A stretch of DNA of 64,000 nucleotides from assembly GCA_018381235.1 (NCBI GenBank), contig JAGZSF010000009.1, positions 38,576 to 102,575 on the forward strand, written 5' to 3'. The notes under the pieces were generated by a model. The model did not search any database, had not been told where the DNA came from, and saw only the letters and a list, made by a program, of their open reading frames with translations. The translations under genes and the position numbers were made by a program. Positions 20,189-27,893 of the stretch are shown here, in pieces. The first letter of the stretch is position 1. The number at the start of each line of letters is the position of its first letter. Source of the stretch: Collinsella sp. (GTDB lineage: Bacteria > Actinomycetota > Coriobacteriia > Coriobacteriales > Coriobacteriaceae).

Positions 20189-22324
20189 ATGGGGCGCAAT
20201 AACAAGCATAAGCGTGGAGCTCGCAATAAGCGCGGGCCGGTGCGCAGCGAACGCCGTCCGAGCCTGACCGGGCGCGTGCAGCTCCATGAGCACAGTGCCT
20301 ATGTCATAACCGAGAATGGCGACTACAAGGTCATGGGCCGTGGCAAGCGCGAGATTATGGATGGCGATACCGTTGCCGTGAGCATTAAGAACAGCCCGCA
20401 CGGTGAGCGGCGCGCCGTGATCGAAGGCGTGGTTGAGCGCGCAGCCATAAGCGTGGTGGGTACGTACCAGACCGCCGGTCCGCTCGGTGTGATCGAGCCG
20501 CTCGATTCGCGTCTGAAGACTGACTTCTTCATTCTGCCTGAGGATACCTCGGCGGATCGTCTGGGCGTTCACCCGGGTGATGCTGTTGTCGCGCGCATTT
20601 TGACCTACCCGACGCGCCTGGAATCGGGCGCTGTGACGATCGAACGCCGCATTGGCGGAGATGACGCGCCCGATTTGGGCGTTCAATATGTGATGGCGCG
20701 CTACGGCTATACCGATAGCTATCCCGAGGCCGCGCTGGACGAGGCCGAGGGGCTTTCGCTCGATGTGTCCGCGGCGCTTAAGGACCCGCTCCGCCGCGAT
20801 CTGCGCGACCGCTTTGTCATCACGATCGACCCGGTCGACGCGCGCGACTTTGACGATGCCATTTCGTTGGAGCGCACGCCCGAGGGTGGCTACAAGCTGG
20901 GTGTGCATATCGCCGACGTTTCACACTATGTGGCTTGGGACGGGCATATCGATCTTGAGGCTCGCCATCGTACGACATCGGTGTATCTGGCCGATCGCGT
21001 GCTTCCCATGCTGCCCGAACGCCTGTCCTGTGACCTGTGCTCGCTTCGCCCTGACGAGGACCGTCTTGCGTTTACCGTCGATATCGAGCTCGATGCGCAG
21101 GGTCGCGTGCGGCATTACGATCCGTATCCCAGCGTGATTCGCTCGCGTGTGCGTATGGACTATGACGGCGCCGAGGCGCTGCTGGTGCGTGCCGGCGCGG
21201 TTGAGTATTCGGTGCTGGAGGGTGCAGCCGAGGATGTTGCGGCTGCCGAGACCTCGCGCGAGGAAGCGCTTGAGCGCGGTCTTGCGTGCGAGGAGGCCGC
21301 CCGCGGCTACAACATCGACCTCGGCGATTTCCTTGTCGCCGCTAACGAACTCGCCGAACTTCGCCGTCGTATTCGTCGCGCCCGCGGCTCAGTCGATTTT
21401 GACACAGCCGAGATTCGCGCTCTATTGGATGAGGACGGAGTGCCCGTGCAGATTGTGGCGCGTGAGCGTTCGTGTGCCACGTCGCTTATCGAGGAAGCCA
21501 TGCTGCTCGCCAACGAGTGCGTTGCAGAGTGGCTGGCAGACCGTGATATCGAGGCCTGCTATCGTGTGCATGAGGATCCGAGCCCCGATAGCCTGCACGG
21601 TGCTGCCGTTGCGCTGGCGCAGCTAGGCATCATCGACGATCGCCGTGCTGCCGGTATTGCCCTGGGGAGCCCCGATGAGCTGCAGGCTGCAGTTGATGCT
21701 GCCGCCGGTACGGCCAACGCACCGCTCGTCAACACGCTGCTTCTGCGCAGCATGCAGCGCGCGCTGTACAAGCCGCGCAACGAGGGCCACTTTGCGCTCG
21801 CCGCGCCGTGCTACTGTCACTTTACGAGTCCCATCCGTCGCTACCCCGATCTGGTGGTGCACCGCGTGCTCAAACTGCAGTTGGCCTATGAGCAGCTCGG
21901 CGGCAAGGACGCCTTGGTCCGTACGCCGCGGCTGATCGGTAAGGGGCGCGAGTCGCTGCCGCGCATTCTGCCGCAGATCTGCCGCGCATGTAGCGATGCC
22001 GAGCGCGCGGCAGATGCCGCCAGCCATGCGACGCAAAAGATCAAGATTGCCCAGTACTATGAGGACCGTCTGGGTGAGCGCTATGCCGGAACCGTCTCGT
22101 GGGTTAGCAGCATGGGCCTCTTTGTGCGCTTGGACCTAACACAGGTCGAGGGCCTGGTTTCAATTAAGAGCCTGGGCAACGAGTGGTTCGAGTTCGACGA
22201 GGACGCGCTAACGCTCACAGGTGCCGACACGGGCACCCGTTACGAGCTGGGGCAGCGCGTGATTATCGAGGTCTCGCGCGTCAATACCACGCGTGGGCAC
22301 TTGGACTTTAAGCTTATCCATTAG
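20189..22324 (+). CDS. rnr: Ribonuclease R (RNB-family exoribonuclease)
   Basis: Processive 3'-5' exoribonuclease that degrades structured RNA and works with trans-translation; 711 residues. Cold-shock/OB domains occupy about 25-190. The RNB catalytic core holds the DPVDARDFDDAIS aspartate cluster near 215-225. A C-terminal S1 domain (GTVSWVSSMGLFVRL) ends the protein. The rnr-smpB adjacency seen in many bacteria is partly kept: smpB lies 4 kb downstream. GGAGG precedes the ATG by 5 nt. Confidence 0.95.
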   Translation: MGRNNKHKRGARNKRGPVRSERRPSLTGRVQLHEHSAYVITENGDYKVMGRGKREIMDGDTVAVSIKNSPHGERRAVIEGVVERAAISVVGTYQTAGPLGVIEPLDSRLKTDFFILPEDTSADRLGVHPGDAVVARILTYPTRLESGAVTIERRIGGDDAPDLGVQYVMARYGYTDSYPEAALDEAEGLSLDVSAALKDPLRRDLRDRFVITIDPVDARDFDDAISLERTPEGGYKLGVHIADVSHYVAWDGHIDLEARHRTTSVYLADRVLPMLPERLSCDLCSLRPDEDRLAFTVDIELDAQGRVRHYDPYPSVIRSRVRMDYDGAEALLVRAGAVEYSVLEGAAEDVAAAETSREEALERGLACEEAARGYNIDLGDFLVAANELAELRRRIRRARGSVDFDTAEIRALLDEDGVPVQIVARERSCATSLIEEAMLLANECVAEWLADRDIEACYRVHEDPSPDSLHGAAVALAQLGIIDDRRAAGIALGSPDELQAAVDAAAGTANAPLVNTLLLRSMQRALYKPRNEGHFALAAPCYCHFTSPIRRYPDLVVHRVLKLQLAYEQLGGKDALVRTPRLIGKGRESLPRILPQICRACSDAERAADAASHATQKIKIAQYYEDRLGERYAGTVSWVSSMGLFVRLDLTQVEGLVSIKSLGNEWFEFDEDALTLTGADTGTRYELGQRVIIEVSRVNTTRGHLDFKLIH

Positions 22325-22353
22325 CTAAATCCCGACTCGTGGCGAGAGAGCGG

Positions 22354-22384
22354 AGGGCGGCCTTTCGGGACCGCCCTTCGCATT
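22354..22384 (+). terminator. Terminator-like hairpin after rnr
   Basis: AGGGCGGCC with GGACCGCCCTT, short loop, followed by a mixed T-containing stretch. Confidence 0.6.
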
Positions 22385-22440
22385 TGAATCGTGGCTACCT
22401 TGCCGTCTGCTCGGCCGCCCGCTTACCTGCTATTTGAGAG

Positions 22441-22484
22441 GTAAAACCTACCAAAATAAACCTGTCCCTTTTTGGCAGGTTTAC
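22441..22484. repeat. Family D palindromic repeat before the recombinase
   Basis: GTAAAACCTACCA pairs with TGGCAGGTTTAC; the loop carries AACCTGTCCC as in the copy at 10262-10298. It ends 17 bp before the recombinase ATG. Confidence 0.75.
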
Positions 22485-22501
22485 AAGAAAGCGGGGATGA
22501 G

Positions 22502-23107
22502 ATGGCGACGGTGTACGGTTATGCGCGGGTGAGTTCGCGCGATCAGAACCTTAATCGGCAGCTGGATGCGCTGGGCGCCTATGGCGTGGGCTCGGCGAAT
22601 ATTTATGCCGACCATGCGAGCGGCAAGGACTTCGATCGACCGCGTTATCGCGAGCTGCTGCACGTCCTGGGAGACGGGGACGTACTGGTGGTGCTTTCTA
22701 TCGACCGACTTGGCCGTAATTACTCCGAGATTCTTGAGGAATGGCGACGCATTACCAAGGAGCTCGGGGTTGCCATTGTGGTGTTGGACATGCCATTGCT
22801 TGACACGCGCGCTAGGGCCAGCGGCGCGCCGGATGTGACCAACGTCCTGATTGCCGATATTGTGCTGCAACTGCTGAGCTACGTGGCGCAGGTAGAGCGC
22901 GAGAATATCCATCGGCGCCAAGCGGAGGGAATTGCAGCGGCGCGGGCGCGAGGGGTCCGTTTCGGTCGACCTCGCAAGCCGTGCCCTCCTCAGTTTGAGC
23001 TGGTGCGCGATAGCTATGAGGCGGGCGATATTACCCGCAGCCAGGCGGCAAAGTGCCTGGGCGTGTGCGTGGGGACGTTCGATCGCTGGATGCGCGAGGC
23101 GGGGTAG
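22502..23107 (+). CDS. Serine recombinase (resolvase/invertase family)
   Basis: Site-specific serine recombinase of 201 residues, the size of small resolvases and invertases. The N-terminal catalytic domain has the nucleophilic serine in YARVSSRDQN (residue 11), LSIDRLGRNY and the VERENIHRRQAEGI helix E. The C-terminus has a resolvase-type helix-turn-helix (ITRSQAAKCLGV...TFDRWMRE). No inverted invertible segment or partner transposase is evident around it; the only nearby repeat is a family D unit. It may be a solitary DNA-invertase or a relic of a mobile element. Ribosome binding site is weak. Confidence 0.9.
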   Translation: MATVYGYARVSSRDQNLNRQLDALGAYGVGSANIYADHASGKDFDRPRYRELLHVLGDGDVLVVLSIDRLGRNYSEILEEWRRITKELGVAIVVLDMPLLDTRARASGAPDVTNVLIADIVLQLLSYVAQVERENIHRRQAEGIAAARARGVRFGRPRKPCPPQFELVRDSYEAGDITRSQAAKCLGVCVGTFDRWMREAG

Positions 23108-23211
23108 GGGTTTGCGTCGCTTTGTCGCTTCCTGTTGCGATTCAAATTTTGATACGGTGACGATGCCATTTGGGGCTACACTCGCTGATATTCAAAAAAG
23201 GAGGTTGGCCC

Positions 23212-23793
23212 TTGGCGCGCGTAAAACAAATAATCGGATGGACCGCGATCGTTCTGTTCGCTGCAACGCTGGCGGGCATCTGGGTGCTGACGGAGCAAAA
23301 TGCGGTGGAGACGTCGTTGCTGAGCGAGTCCACCGCGCGTGTGGTGGAGGGCCAGGCTACGGGCGTTCAGGCTGTCGATGCCACGGGTGAAGCTCAGGCG
23401 GAGAACGGAATGACCGGGGGCACCGATTCGGCTGCCTCGAATGTCCGGTCTGGCCGACTTGCTTCCATTCGCATGTGGGTGGGCACGAACGTCCGTCGCG
23501 TTGCCCATACCGTAGAGTTTTTCTTCGTCGGATTGTTCGCCTCCGTGGTCGTGGTTTGCCTTTCCAGGCGCCCGTGGAGCGTATGCTCTCGTTGCGTGCC
23601 CGTATTGCTCTTTTGCGCCGCCTGCTCCGTTGGCGATCAGGTACATAAGATCTTTGTTCCCGGCAGGCATTTCGACGTTATCGATTTAGGATTCGATGCT
23701 GCGGGCTATGTCACCGCCATGCTGTTGGTATTGCTGGCAGCGGCGTTGGTGCGCCATGCGACTCGGCCGATCGGCGCCCATGCGAGGCGCTAG
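23212..23793 (+). CDS. VanZ-like family membrane protein
   Basis: A 193-residue membrane protein. The VanZ-like signature is recognisable in the second half: VAHTVEFFFVGLF, then SVGDQVHKIFVPGRHFDVIDLGFD, then a final membrane segment. An N-terminal membrane helix (residues ~5-25) is followed by a ~60-residue polar loop rich in Gly, Ala and Thr. VanZ itself gives low-level teicoplanin resistance; most homologues are uncharacterised. The TTG at 23212 is chosen because AAAGGAGG sits 7 nt before it. Confidence 0.75.
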   Translation: MARVKQIIGWTAIVLFAATLAGIWVLTEQNAVETSLLSESTARVVEGQATGVQAVDATGEAQAENGMTGGTDSAASNVRSGRLASIRMWVGTNVRRVAHTVEFFFVGLFASVVVVCLSRRPWSVCSRCVPVLLFCAACSVGDQVHKIFVPGRHFDVIDLGFDAAGYVTAMLLVLLAAALVRHATRPIGAHARR

Positions 23794-23915
23794 CCTTAAG
23801 ACGAGACATCGCGACTGCCTATGCTTCGACATTGACTACAATAACGGCTGCAATCGCGAGTGGTCGTCGATGTGCAGTTTTCCAGACACCTGTTTTCTCT
23901 AAGAAAGGAAATCCC

Positions 23916-24275
23916 ATGGCGGTATTGTTTGTTGAATATCCCAAGTGCTCGACCTGTAAGAAGGCCAAGGCATGGCTGGACGAACATGGGGTAGAGTATA
24001 TCGATCGCGATATCGTTTTGGACAATCCCACGGCTGATGAGCTTGCGACCTGGATTGCTCGTTCGGGGCTGCCGGTGCGGCGCTTCTTTAATTCGTCGGG
24101 CATGAAATATCGAGAGCTGGGCCTGAAGGCGCGTCTGGATGCGGGCATGACGGATCGGGAGTGCTACGAGCTGCTGGCGACCGACGGCATGCTGGTCAAG
24201 CGTCCGCTGCTGGTGGGCGACGACTTTGCGATTCCCGGCTTTAGGGAAGCGGCTTGGGCCGAGGCGTTGCTGTAG
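23916..24275 (+). CDS. ArsC/Spx/YffB family thioredoxin-fold protein
   Basis: A 119-residue protein of the arsenate reductase (ArsC) superfamily. The N-terminal CSTC motif (Cys11, Cys14) follows the first strand, and the family RPLLVGDD and IPGF segments appear near the end. The CXXC pair is closer to Spx/YffB-like proteins than to classical ArsC with a single cysteine. It could be a redox-responsive regulator or a reductase. There are no ars operon genes nearby. AAAGGAA precedes the ATG. Confidence 0.85.
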   Translation: MAVLFVEYPKCSTCKKAKAWLDEHGVEYIDRDIVLDNPTADELATWIARSGLPVRRFFNSSGMKYRELGLKARLDAGMTDRECYELLATDGMLVKRPLLVGDDFAIPGFREAAWAEALL

Positions 24276-24280
24276 CGGCT

Positions 24281-24453
24281 GCGGAAAGTGCGACCCGGAA
24301 TTCGCTTCCAGAATGGGATGCGCTTTCCCAAAGTGGCCGGTTGCGGAAAGCACGTCCCATTCTGAGCTTCGATTGTGGGACACGGTTTCCGGTTGAGGGC
24401 TCGACGGGAAAGTGGGGACCAGTTTGAGCTTGAAATCTGGGACGCACTTTCCG
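24281..24453. repeat. Family F: three tandem palindromic units
   Basis: Units at 24281-24329, 24343-24392 and 24405-24453, each ~50 bp with arms of the type GCGGAAAGTGCGTCCC and complement, spaced at a ~62-bp period. They lie between the ArsC-like gene and the 3' end of the next minus-strand gene. Confidence 0.8.
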
Positions 24454-24471
24454 CCGGCGGGCCTGCCCCAG

Positions 24472-24882
24472 TCAGTCCGCCAGCTGTGCCCATTCGTGCG
24501 GATCGTAGACCTTTACGTGTTTGTTGGGCTTGCCGCTCCAGTACTCCTCGTCCATAAAGGGCAGATATGCCTGAATGCCGGGGCAGATAAAGGGAATCCG
24601 CTGCTGTTGCAGTCGCTCGCGCTGGCGCTGCTCCAGGTGCGCCTCGGATATGACGGTCGGCATACCGGACAACTCGACGAGGCTTGCCTGGATTCGCTTA
24701 AGGTCGGGGAGTCCCGCGTGCCATGACATCCGCATGATCAAAAAGGATGCACGGCGGTATTTTGCCTGCACCACAGTAATGGCGGGGCGCAGTGTGGGAT
24801 GGATTTTGTCCCGTTCGGGCCAAAGGTCGGCAGTGATCTCGAGGCCCAGGGTCTCCCATAGGTAATCAAGCTCTTCGTCCAT
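24472..24882 (-). pseudogene. Probable 3'-truncated MarR-associated protein, N-terminal part
   Basis: 136 residues. It resembles the N-terminal half of a longer family annotated as MarR-type regulators: the segment IPFICPGIQAYLPFM matches the IPFIVP-x-x-YLPF pattern that I recall precedes the winged helix in those proteins. No winged helix follows; the frame ends at a TGA only 18 bp from the family F repeats. TGA is very rare as a stop in this window, which supports a lost 3' end. The upstream part looks intact, with a plausible ATG. A short intact protein of unknown function is the alternative. Confidence 0.45.
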
Positions 24883-25158
24883 GGTACCTCGATATCTACG
24901 CGATCATTGATACTTCGATTGTGTTGCCTGGTGCTATCGTTTTCGCGGTAGAATCTGCCAACGGTTGACGGCTACCGCTCGCGGTGTTTTGCCCTTCGTG
25001 TACAGCGGTCGGCTTCACAGGTCCTTCACGGGTTGGACTAAATTAGGCCAATTTGACTGAATTTCAAAAAAGTCAAAATTGGGGCTTGCGTCACGGCGAG
25101 ACTTCCCGTATATTTCTTTCTTGCGCAAAGGCACAGCCGAGCGCAGCGATGCAGTCAT
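24883..25158. other. Leader region of the tRNA pair
   Basis: No gene seen. A TAGAAT -10-like hexamer is at 24950-24955. A near-perfect inverted repeat CCAATTTGAC/AGTCAAAATTGG lies at about 25048-25082. Confidence 0.35.
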
Positions 25159-25232
25159 TGGGATGTCGTCTAATGGCAGGACAGCGGATTCTGGTTCCGT
25201 CAATGGGGGTTCGACTCCCTCCATCCCAGCCA
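25159..25232 (+). tRNA. tRNA-Gln (CUG)
   Basis: Acceptor stem TGGGATG/CATCCCA, D-loop CTAATGGCAGG, anticodon loop TTCTGGT with anticodon CTG, T-loop GGTTCGACTCC, and an encoded CCA end. Confidence 0.95.
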
Positions 25233-25249
25233 TTGCATTTGCTACATAT

Positions 25250-25326
25250 GGCCCGTTCGTCTAGCGGTTTAGGACGCCGCCCTCTCAAGGCGGAGATCAC
25301 CAGTTCGAATCTGGTACGGGCTACCA
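25250..25326 (+). tRNA. tRNA-Glu (CUC)
   Basis: Acceptor stem GGCCCGT/ACGGGCT (one G-U pair), anticodon stem CCGCC/GGCGG, loop CTCTCAA with anticodon CTC, T-loop AGTTCGAATCT, encoded CCA. It lies 17 bp after tRNA-Gln and is probably co-transcribed. Confidence 0.95.
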
Positions 25327-25336
25327 AAATTGAATG

Positions 25337-25364
25337 CCCGGGCCTCGTAAGAGACCCGGGTTTT
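25337..25364 (+). terminator. Terminator of the tRNA pair
   Basis: CCCGGG...CCCGGG stem extended by CTC/GAG, then TTTT. Confidence 0.85.
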
Positions 25365-25420
25365 GTGTATTGACCGTATATACGGCGCCTGCCGTGTTTC
25401 GCTCAGATCGAGGAGTAGCC

Positions 25421-26338
25421 ATGGATCTGCCCATCAGCTTGCAAGACATCACGTATGCCGAGAACTATCTGGCGCAGGGCGACCTGGCTACGGCGACGCC
25501 GCTGCTGGAGCGTCTGGTGGAGCTCGCCGAGGAGTATATCGACGCTGAGTGCAAGACGGAGGAGAAGCGTCAATACTTTAGCTTCGATAGCAAGTTTGAG
25601 CGCTTGGCCTATCGCCGCGTGGAGAAGGATCCGCGCGAGCTCGTGCAGGTCGAGGTGCCGTTTGACCGCCTGTACTCTGACATGGCGTTTGCCTACATTC
25701 GCCAGCAGGATTATGTGAGTGCTCGCAACGCCTTGATGCAGGCCGTGCGCTGGGACCCCATGAACTGCAACTACCGCCTGGATCTGGCCGAGCTGTTCCG
25801 CGCTCTCGAGGACAAGCAGGAATGGGCATCGCTCTCGTTCTCGGTGCTGGAGCGTGCAAGCGATGGCAAGTGCGCCGCCCGCGCTTACGCCAATCTAGGT
25901 CAGTACTTCTTGGAGCCCGAGACCGAGAACGTTTCGGCTGCCGTGGGCTGCGCGCGTCTGGCGCTGCGCCTGGCGCCCAACGATGCGCATACGACGCGCC
26001 TGCTCAACAAGATCCATACCACCTATCCGGATGCCGCCGATGAGAGCGACGACCACGTGATGGGTGAGCTCGCCCTGCAGGGCGTGCCGACCTCACCTTC
26101 GGCCGAGATCGCCATCTGCCTGATCATGTGTGCGACCGATGCTGCAAGCGACGGCGACAAGCAGGAGGCGACGCGCCTGACGGTGCGTGCTCGCGACTTG
26201 GTGGGCGAGGAGGCCTGCGCGGCGATTATCAAACTGGTGCGCGAGAGCGATGCCGAGCTCAATGCCGAGCGCAAGGCAAAGCGCGAGGCTGCGGGCTCAA
26301 ACGCCGATGGCGCCAAGGAGGCCGGCGATGCCCAGTAA
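25421..26338 (+). CDS. Tetratricopeptide-repeat-like protein
   Basis: A 305-residue, mostly helical soluble protein. TPR-like pairs can be seen: ENYLAQGDLATATPLLERLV near the N-terminus, FAYIRQQDYVSARNALMQAVRWDP near residues 95-120, and AAVGCARLALRLAPND near 175. The tail is Ala/Lys/Glu-rich. No enzymatic motif. The 3' end overlaps smpB by 11 nt, so it is translated with smpB; the family's link to trans-translation is unknown. The ATG at 25421 follows GAGGAG. Confidence 0.75.
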   Translation: MDLPISLQDITYAENYLAQGDLATATPLLERLVELAEEYIDAECKTEEKRQYFSFDSKFERLAYRRVEKDPRELVQVEVPFDRLYSDMAFAYIRQQDYVSARNALMQAVRWDPMNCNYRLDLAELFRALEDKQEWASLSFSVLERASDGKCAARAYANLGQYFLEPETENVSAAVGCARLALRLAPNDAHTTRLLNKIHTTYPDAADESDDHVMGELALQGVPTSPSAEIAICLIMCATDAASDGDKQEATRLTVRARDLVGEEACAAIIKLVRESDAELNAERKAKREAAGSNADGAKEAGDAQ

Positions 26339-26798
26339 GCGCGAGCGCAAGCTCATTTCCAAGAATCGCTCGGCACATCACGAGTACTTTATCGATGAGA
26401 CGTTCGAATGCGGCATTGAACTGAGCGGCACCGAGGTCAAGTCGATTCGCGAGCGCGCCTGCCAGATCACCGATACCTTCGCGCTGATCCGCGGCGGGGA
26501 GTGCTGGCTCGTCGGCCTGCATATCCACCCTTATAGCCATGGTGGCGTGTGGAATCGCGATCCCGATCGTCGGCGTCGTCTGCTGCTGCACCGCAAGGAG
26601 ATCGACTTTCTTGACGGCAAACTTCGCAACCGTGGTTATGCGCTGGTTCCATTGGAGCTCTACTTTAATACGGACGGCCGCGTAAAGCTGCTGCTGGGTC
26701 TGGGTCGCGGCAAGAAGCTCTACGACAAGCGCGAGGACATGGCCAAGCGTGATGTCCAACGCGAGATCGACCGCGCCCTTAAGGAACGCAACCGCTAG
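26328..26798 (+). CDS. smpB: SsrA-binding protein SmpB
   Basis: Small basic protein of 156 residues that binds tmRNA and delivers it to stalled ribosomes. The N-terminal KLISKNRSAHHEY, the ELSGTEVKSIRE core and the C-terminal KKLYDKREDMAKRD tail are diagnostic. The start lies inside the end of the TPR gene, with AAGGAGG 5 nt upstream. The tmRNA gene itself is not in the following intergenic region. Confidence 0.97.
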   Translation: MPSKRERKLISKNRSAHHEYFIDETFECGIELSGTEVKSIRERACQITDTFALIRGGECWLVGLHIHPYSHGGVWNRDPDRRRRLLLHRKEIDFLDGKLRNRGYALVPLELYFNTDGRVKLLLGLGRGKKLYDKREDMAKRDVQREIDRALKERNR

Positions 26799-26810
26799 GC
26801 ACTCTGTATA

Positions 26811-26877
26811 AGTTGCGGTGGAATACGGACTGTTTTGCCTGTTTGAGGGGCTATTCAGTCCCTATTTCACCGCAACT
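26811..26877. repeat. Family B palindromic repeat (copy 2)
   Basis: 67 bp, arms AGTTGCGGTGGAAT/ATTTCACCGCAACT and GGACTG/CAGTCC; it begins 12 bp after the smpB stop. Confidence 0.85.
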
Positions 26878-26920
26878 GCGGGCGTCTCATCTTGCTTGCT
26901 GTTTTGACACATATGTCTCA

Positions 26921-26953
26921 AAGGCGGCGTCCGTTATGGGTGCCGCCTTTTTT
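26921..26953 (+). terminator. Terminator downstream of smpB
   Basis: AAGGCGGC with GCCGCCTT, then six Ts. A near-palindrome TTTGACACATATGTCTCAAA precedes it. Confidence 0.8.
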
Positions 26954-27004
26954 GTGGGTACATACATCCATGAGGTTCAATCCTGGGTTAGGGGAGTGAT
27001 CGTT

Positions 27005-27508
27005 ATGGACAAAACTGCGTTCTTTACGATGCCGAGCGGCCTGTATGTGGTGAGTGCCGCGGCCGACGGGCTGCGTGCCGGCTGCGTTATCAACACAGCG
27101 GTGCAGGTGACATCCGCCCCGCCGCGCATCTCGGTTGCCGTGAACAAGGACAATGTCACCTCGGGCGTCATCGCATCGGCCAAAGCGTTCGCGCTGACCG
27201 TGATCGATCAGACTGCCGACATGCTCTACATCGGTAACTTTGGGTTCCGCACCAGCAGCGATTATGACAAGTTTGCCAAATACGAGACCCGCGAGACGGC
27301 TCTGGGCATGCCCTATGTGCCTGAGCACGCGGCGGCCCTGTTTAGCTGCCGTTTGATCGACACTGTGGATGTGGGCACGCATCTGCTGTTTATTGGCGAG
27401 GTCGAGGATGCCGAGCGCCTGAGCGACGAGACGCCGCTGACGTACGACTACTATCACAAGGTGCTAAAGGGCAAGACGCCGCCCAAAGCCTCGTCGTATC
27501 AAGGCTAG
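27005..27508 (+). CDS. Flavin reductase domain protein
   Basis: A 167-residue flavin reductase-like (FMN-binding split barrel) protein. The N-terminal FTMPSGLYVVSA and INTAVQVTSAPPRISVAVNKDN segments match the flavin reductase/flavoredoxin fold. It binds FMN and exchanges electrons with ferredoxin or rubredoxin. The next gene encodes a rubredoxin; in high-molecular-weight rubredoxins of anaerobes these two modules are fused, which supports a shared electron path, perhaps in oxygen or ROS reduction. The ATG at 27005 is after GGGGAG; longer frames have no site. Confidence 0.88.
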   Translation: MDKTAFFTMPSGLYVVSAAADGLRAGCVINTAVQVTSAPPRISVAVNKDNVTSGVIASAKAFALTVIDQTADMLYIGNFGFRTSSDYDKFAKYETRETALGMPYVPEHAAALFSCRLIDTVDVGTHLLFIGEVEDAERLSDETPLTYDYYHKVLKGKTPPKASSYQG

Positions 27509-27525
27509 AAATGTTCTAAAAATAC

Positions 27526-27553
27526 TTGCATTATGTTATTGAGAATATATACT
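27526..27553 (+). promoter_or_regulatory. Predicted rubredoxin promoter
   Basis: TTGCAT (27526-27531) and TATACT (27548-27553), 16-bp spacer, in an AT-rich island. It implies that the rubredoxin is transcribed separately from the flavin reductase gene. Confidence 0.65.
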
Positions 27554-27596
27554 AATAAGTAAGTACACCAGCAGTCACGTTCGAGAGGAGAACATC

Positions 27597-27740
27597 ATGG
27601 CTGAGGAGAAGAAGACGTATAAGTTTGTGTGCACCGTTTGCGGTTACGAGGTTGAGGTCGACACGCCCGAGCTGCCCGAGGACTACGTGTGCCCGGTGTG
27701 CGGCGTCGGTCCCGATCAGTTTGAGCTCGTCGAGGAGTAA
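27597..27740 (+). CDS. Minimal rubredoxin
   Basis: A 47-residue protein with the two rubredoxin cysteine knuckles, CTVCG (residues 12-16) and [11 protein letters not shown] (32-42), which bind one iron for one-electron transfer. Classical rubredoxins have ~52-54 residues; here the central loop between the knuckles is shorter and lacks the usual glycine/aspartate-rich segment. GAGAGGAG precedes the ATG, and a terminator follows 43 bp after the stop. The partner is probably the adjacent flavin reductase. Confidence 0.92.
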   Translation: MAEEKKTYKFVCTVCGYEVEVDTPELPEDYVCPVCGVGPDQFELVEE

Positions 27741-27782
27741 CTCGTAGACACACGGCGATTAGCTATACAGAGCTCTGTCCAA

Positions 27783-27817
27783 GGGCCCCGGCTGGATATT
27801 CCGGCCGGGACCCTTTT
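27783..27817 (+). terminator. Terminator of the rubredoxin gene
   Basis: GGGCCCCGGCTGG with CCGGCCGGGACCC, then TTTT. Confidence 0.85.
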
Positions 27818-27847
27818 GATTTATCTGACGGTTTAAAACGGCCTTAC

Positions 27848-27867
27848 GTGTTACAGATTGAGACGTT
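27848..27867. repeat. Half unit of family A
   Basis: Only the right arm GTGTTACAGATTGAGACGTT is preserved; the left arm is degenerate. Confidence 0.6.
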
Positions 27868-27893
27868 ATATCTGGACGGTCACGCCATCCCAA

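Noticed and set aside
22502..23107. DNA inversion switch around the serine recombinase
   Set aside because: No pair of inverted recombination sites bounding a promoter or gene could be seen nearby.
26799..27004. tmRNA gene next to smpB
   Set aside because: The interval holds a family B repeat and a terminator; no tRNA-like ends or tag frame were seen.
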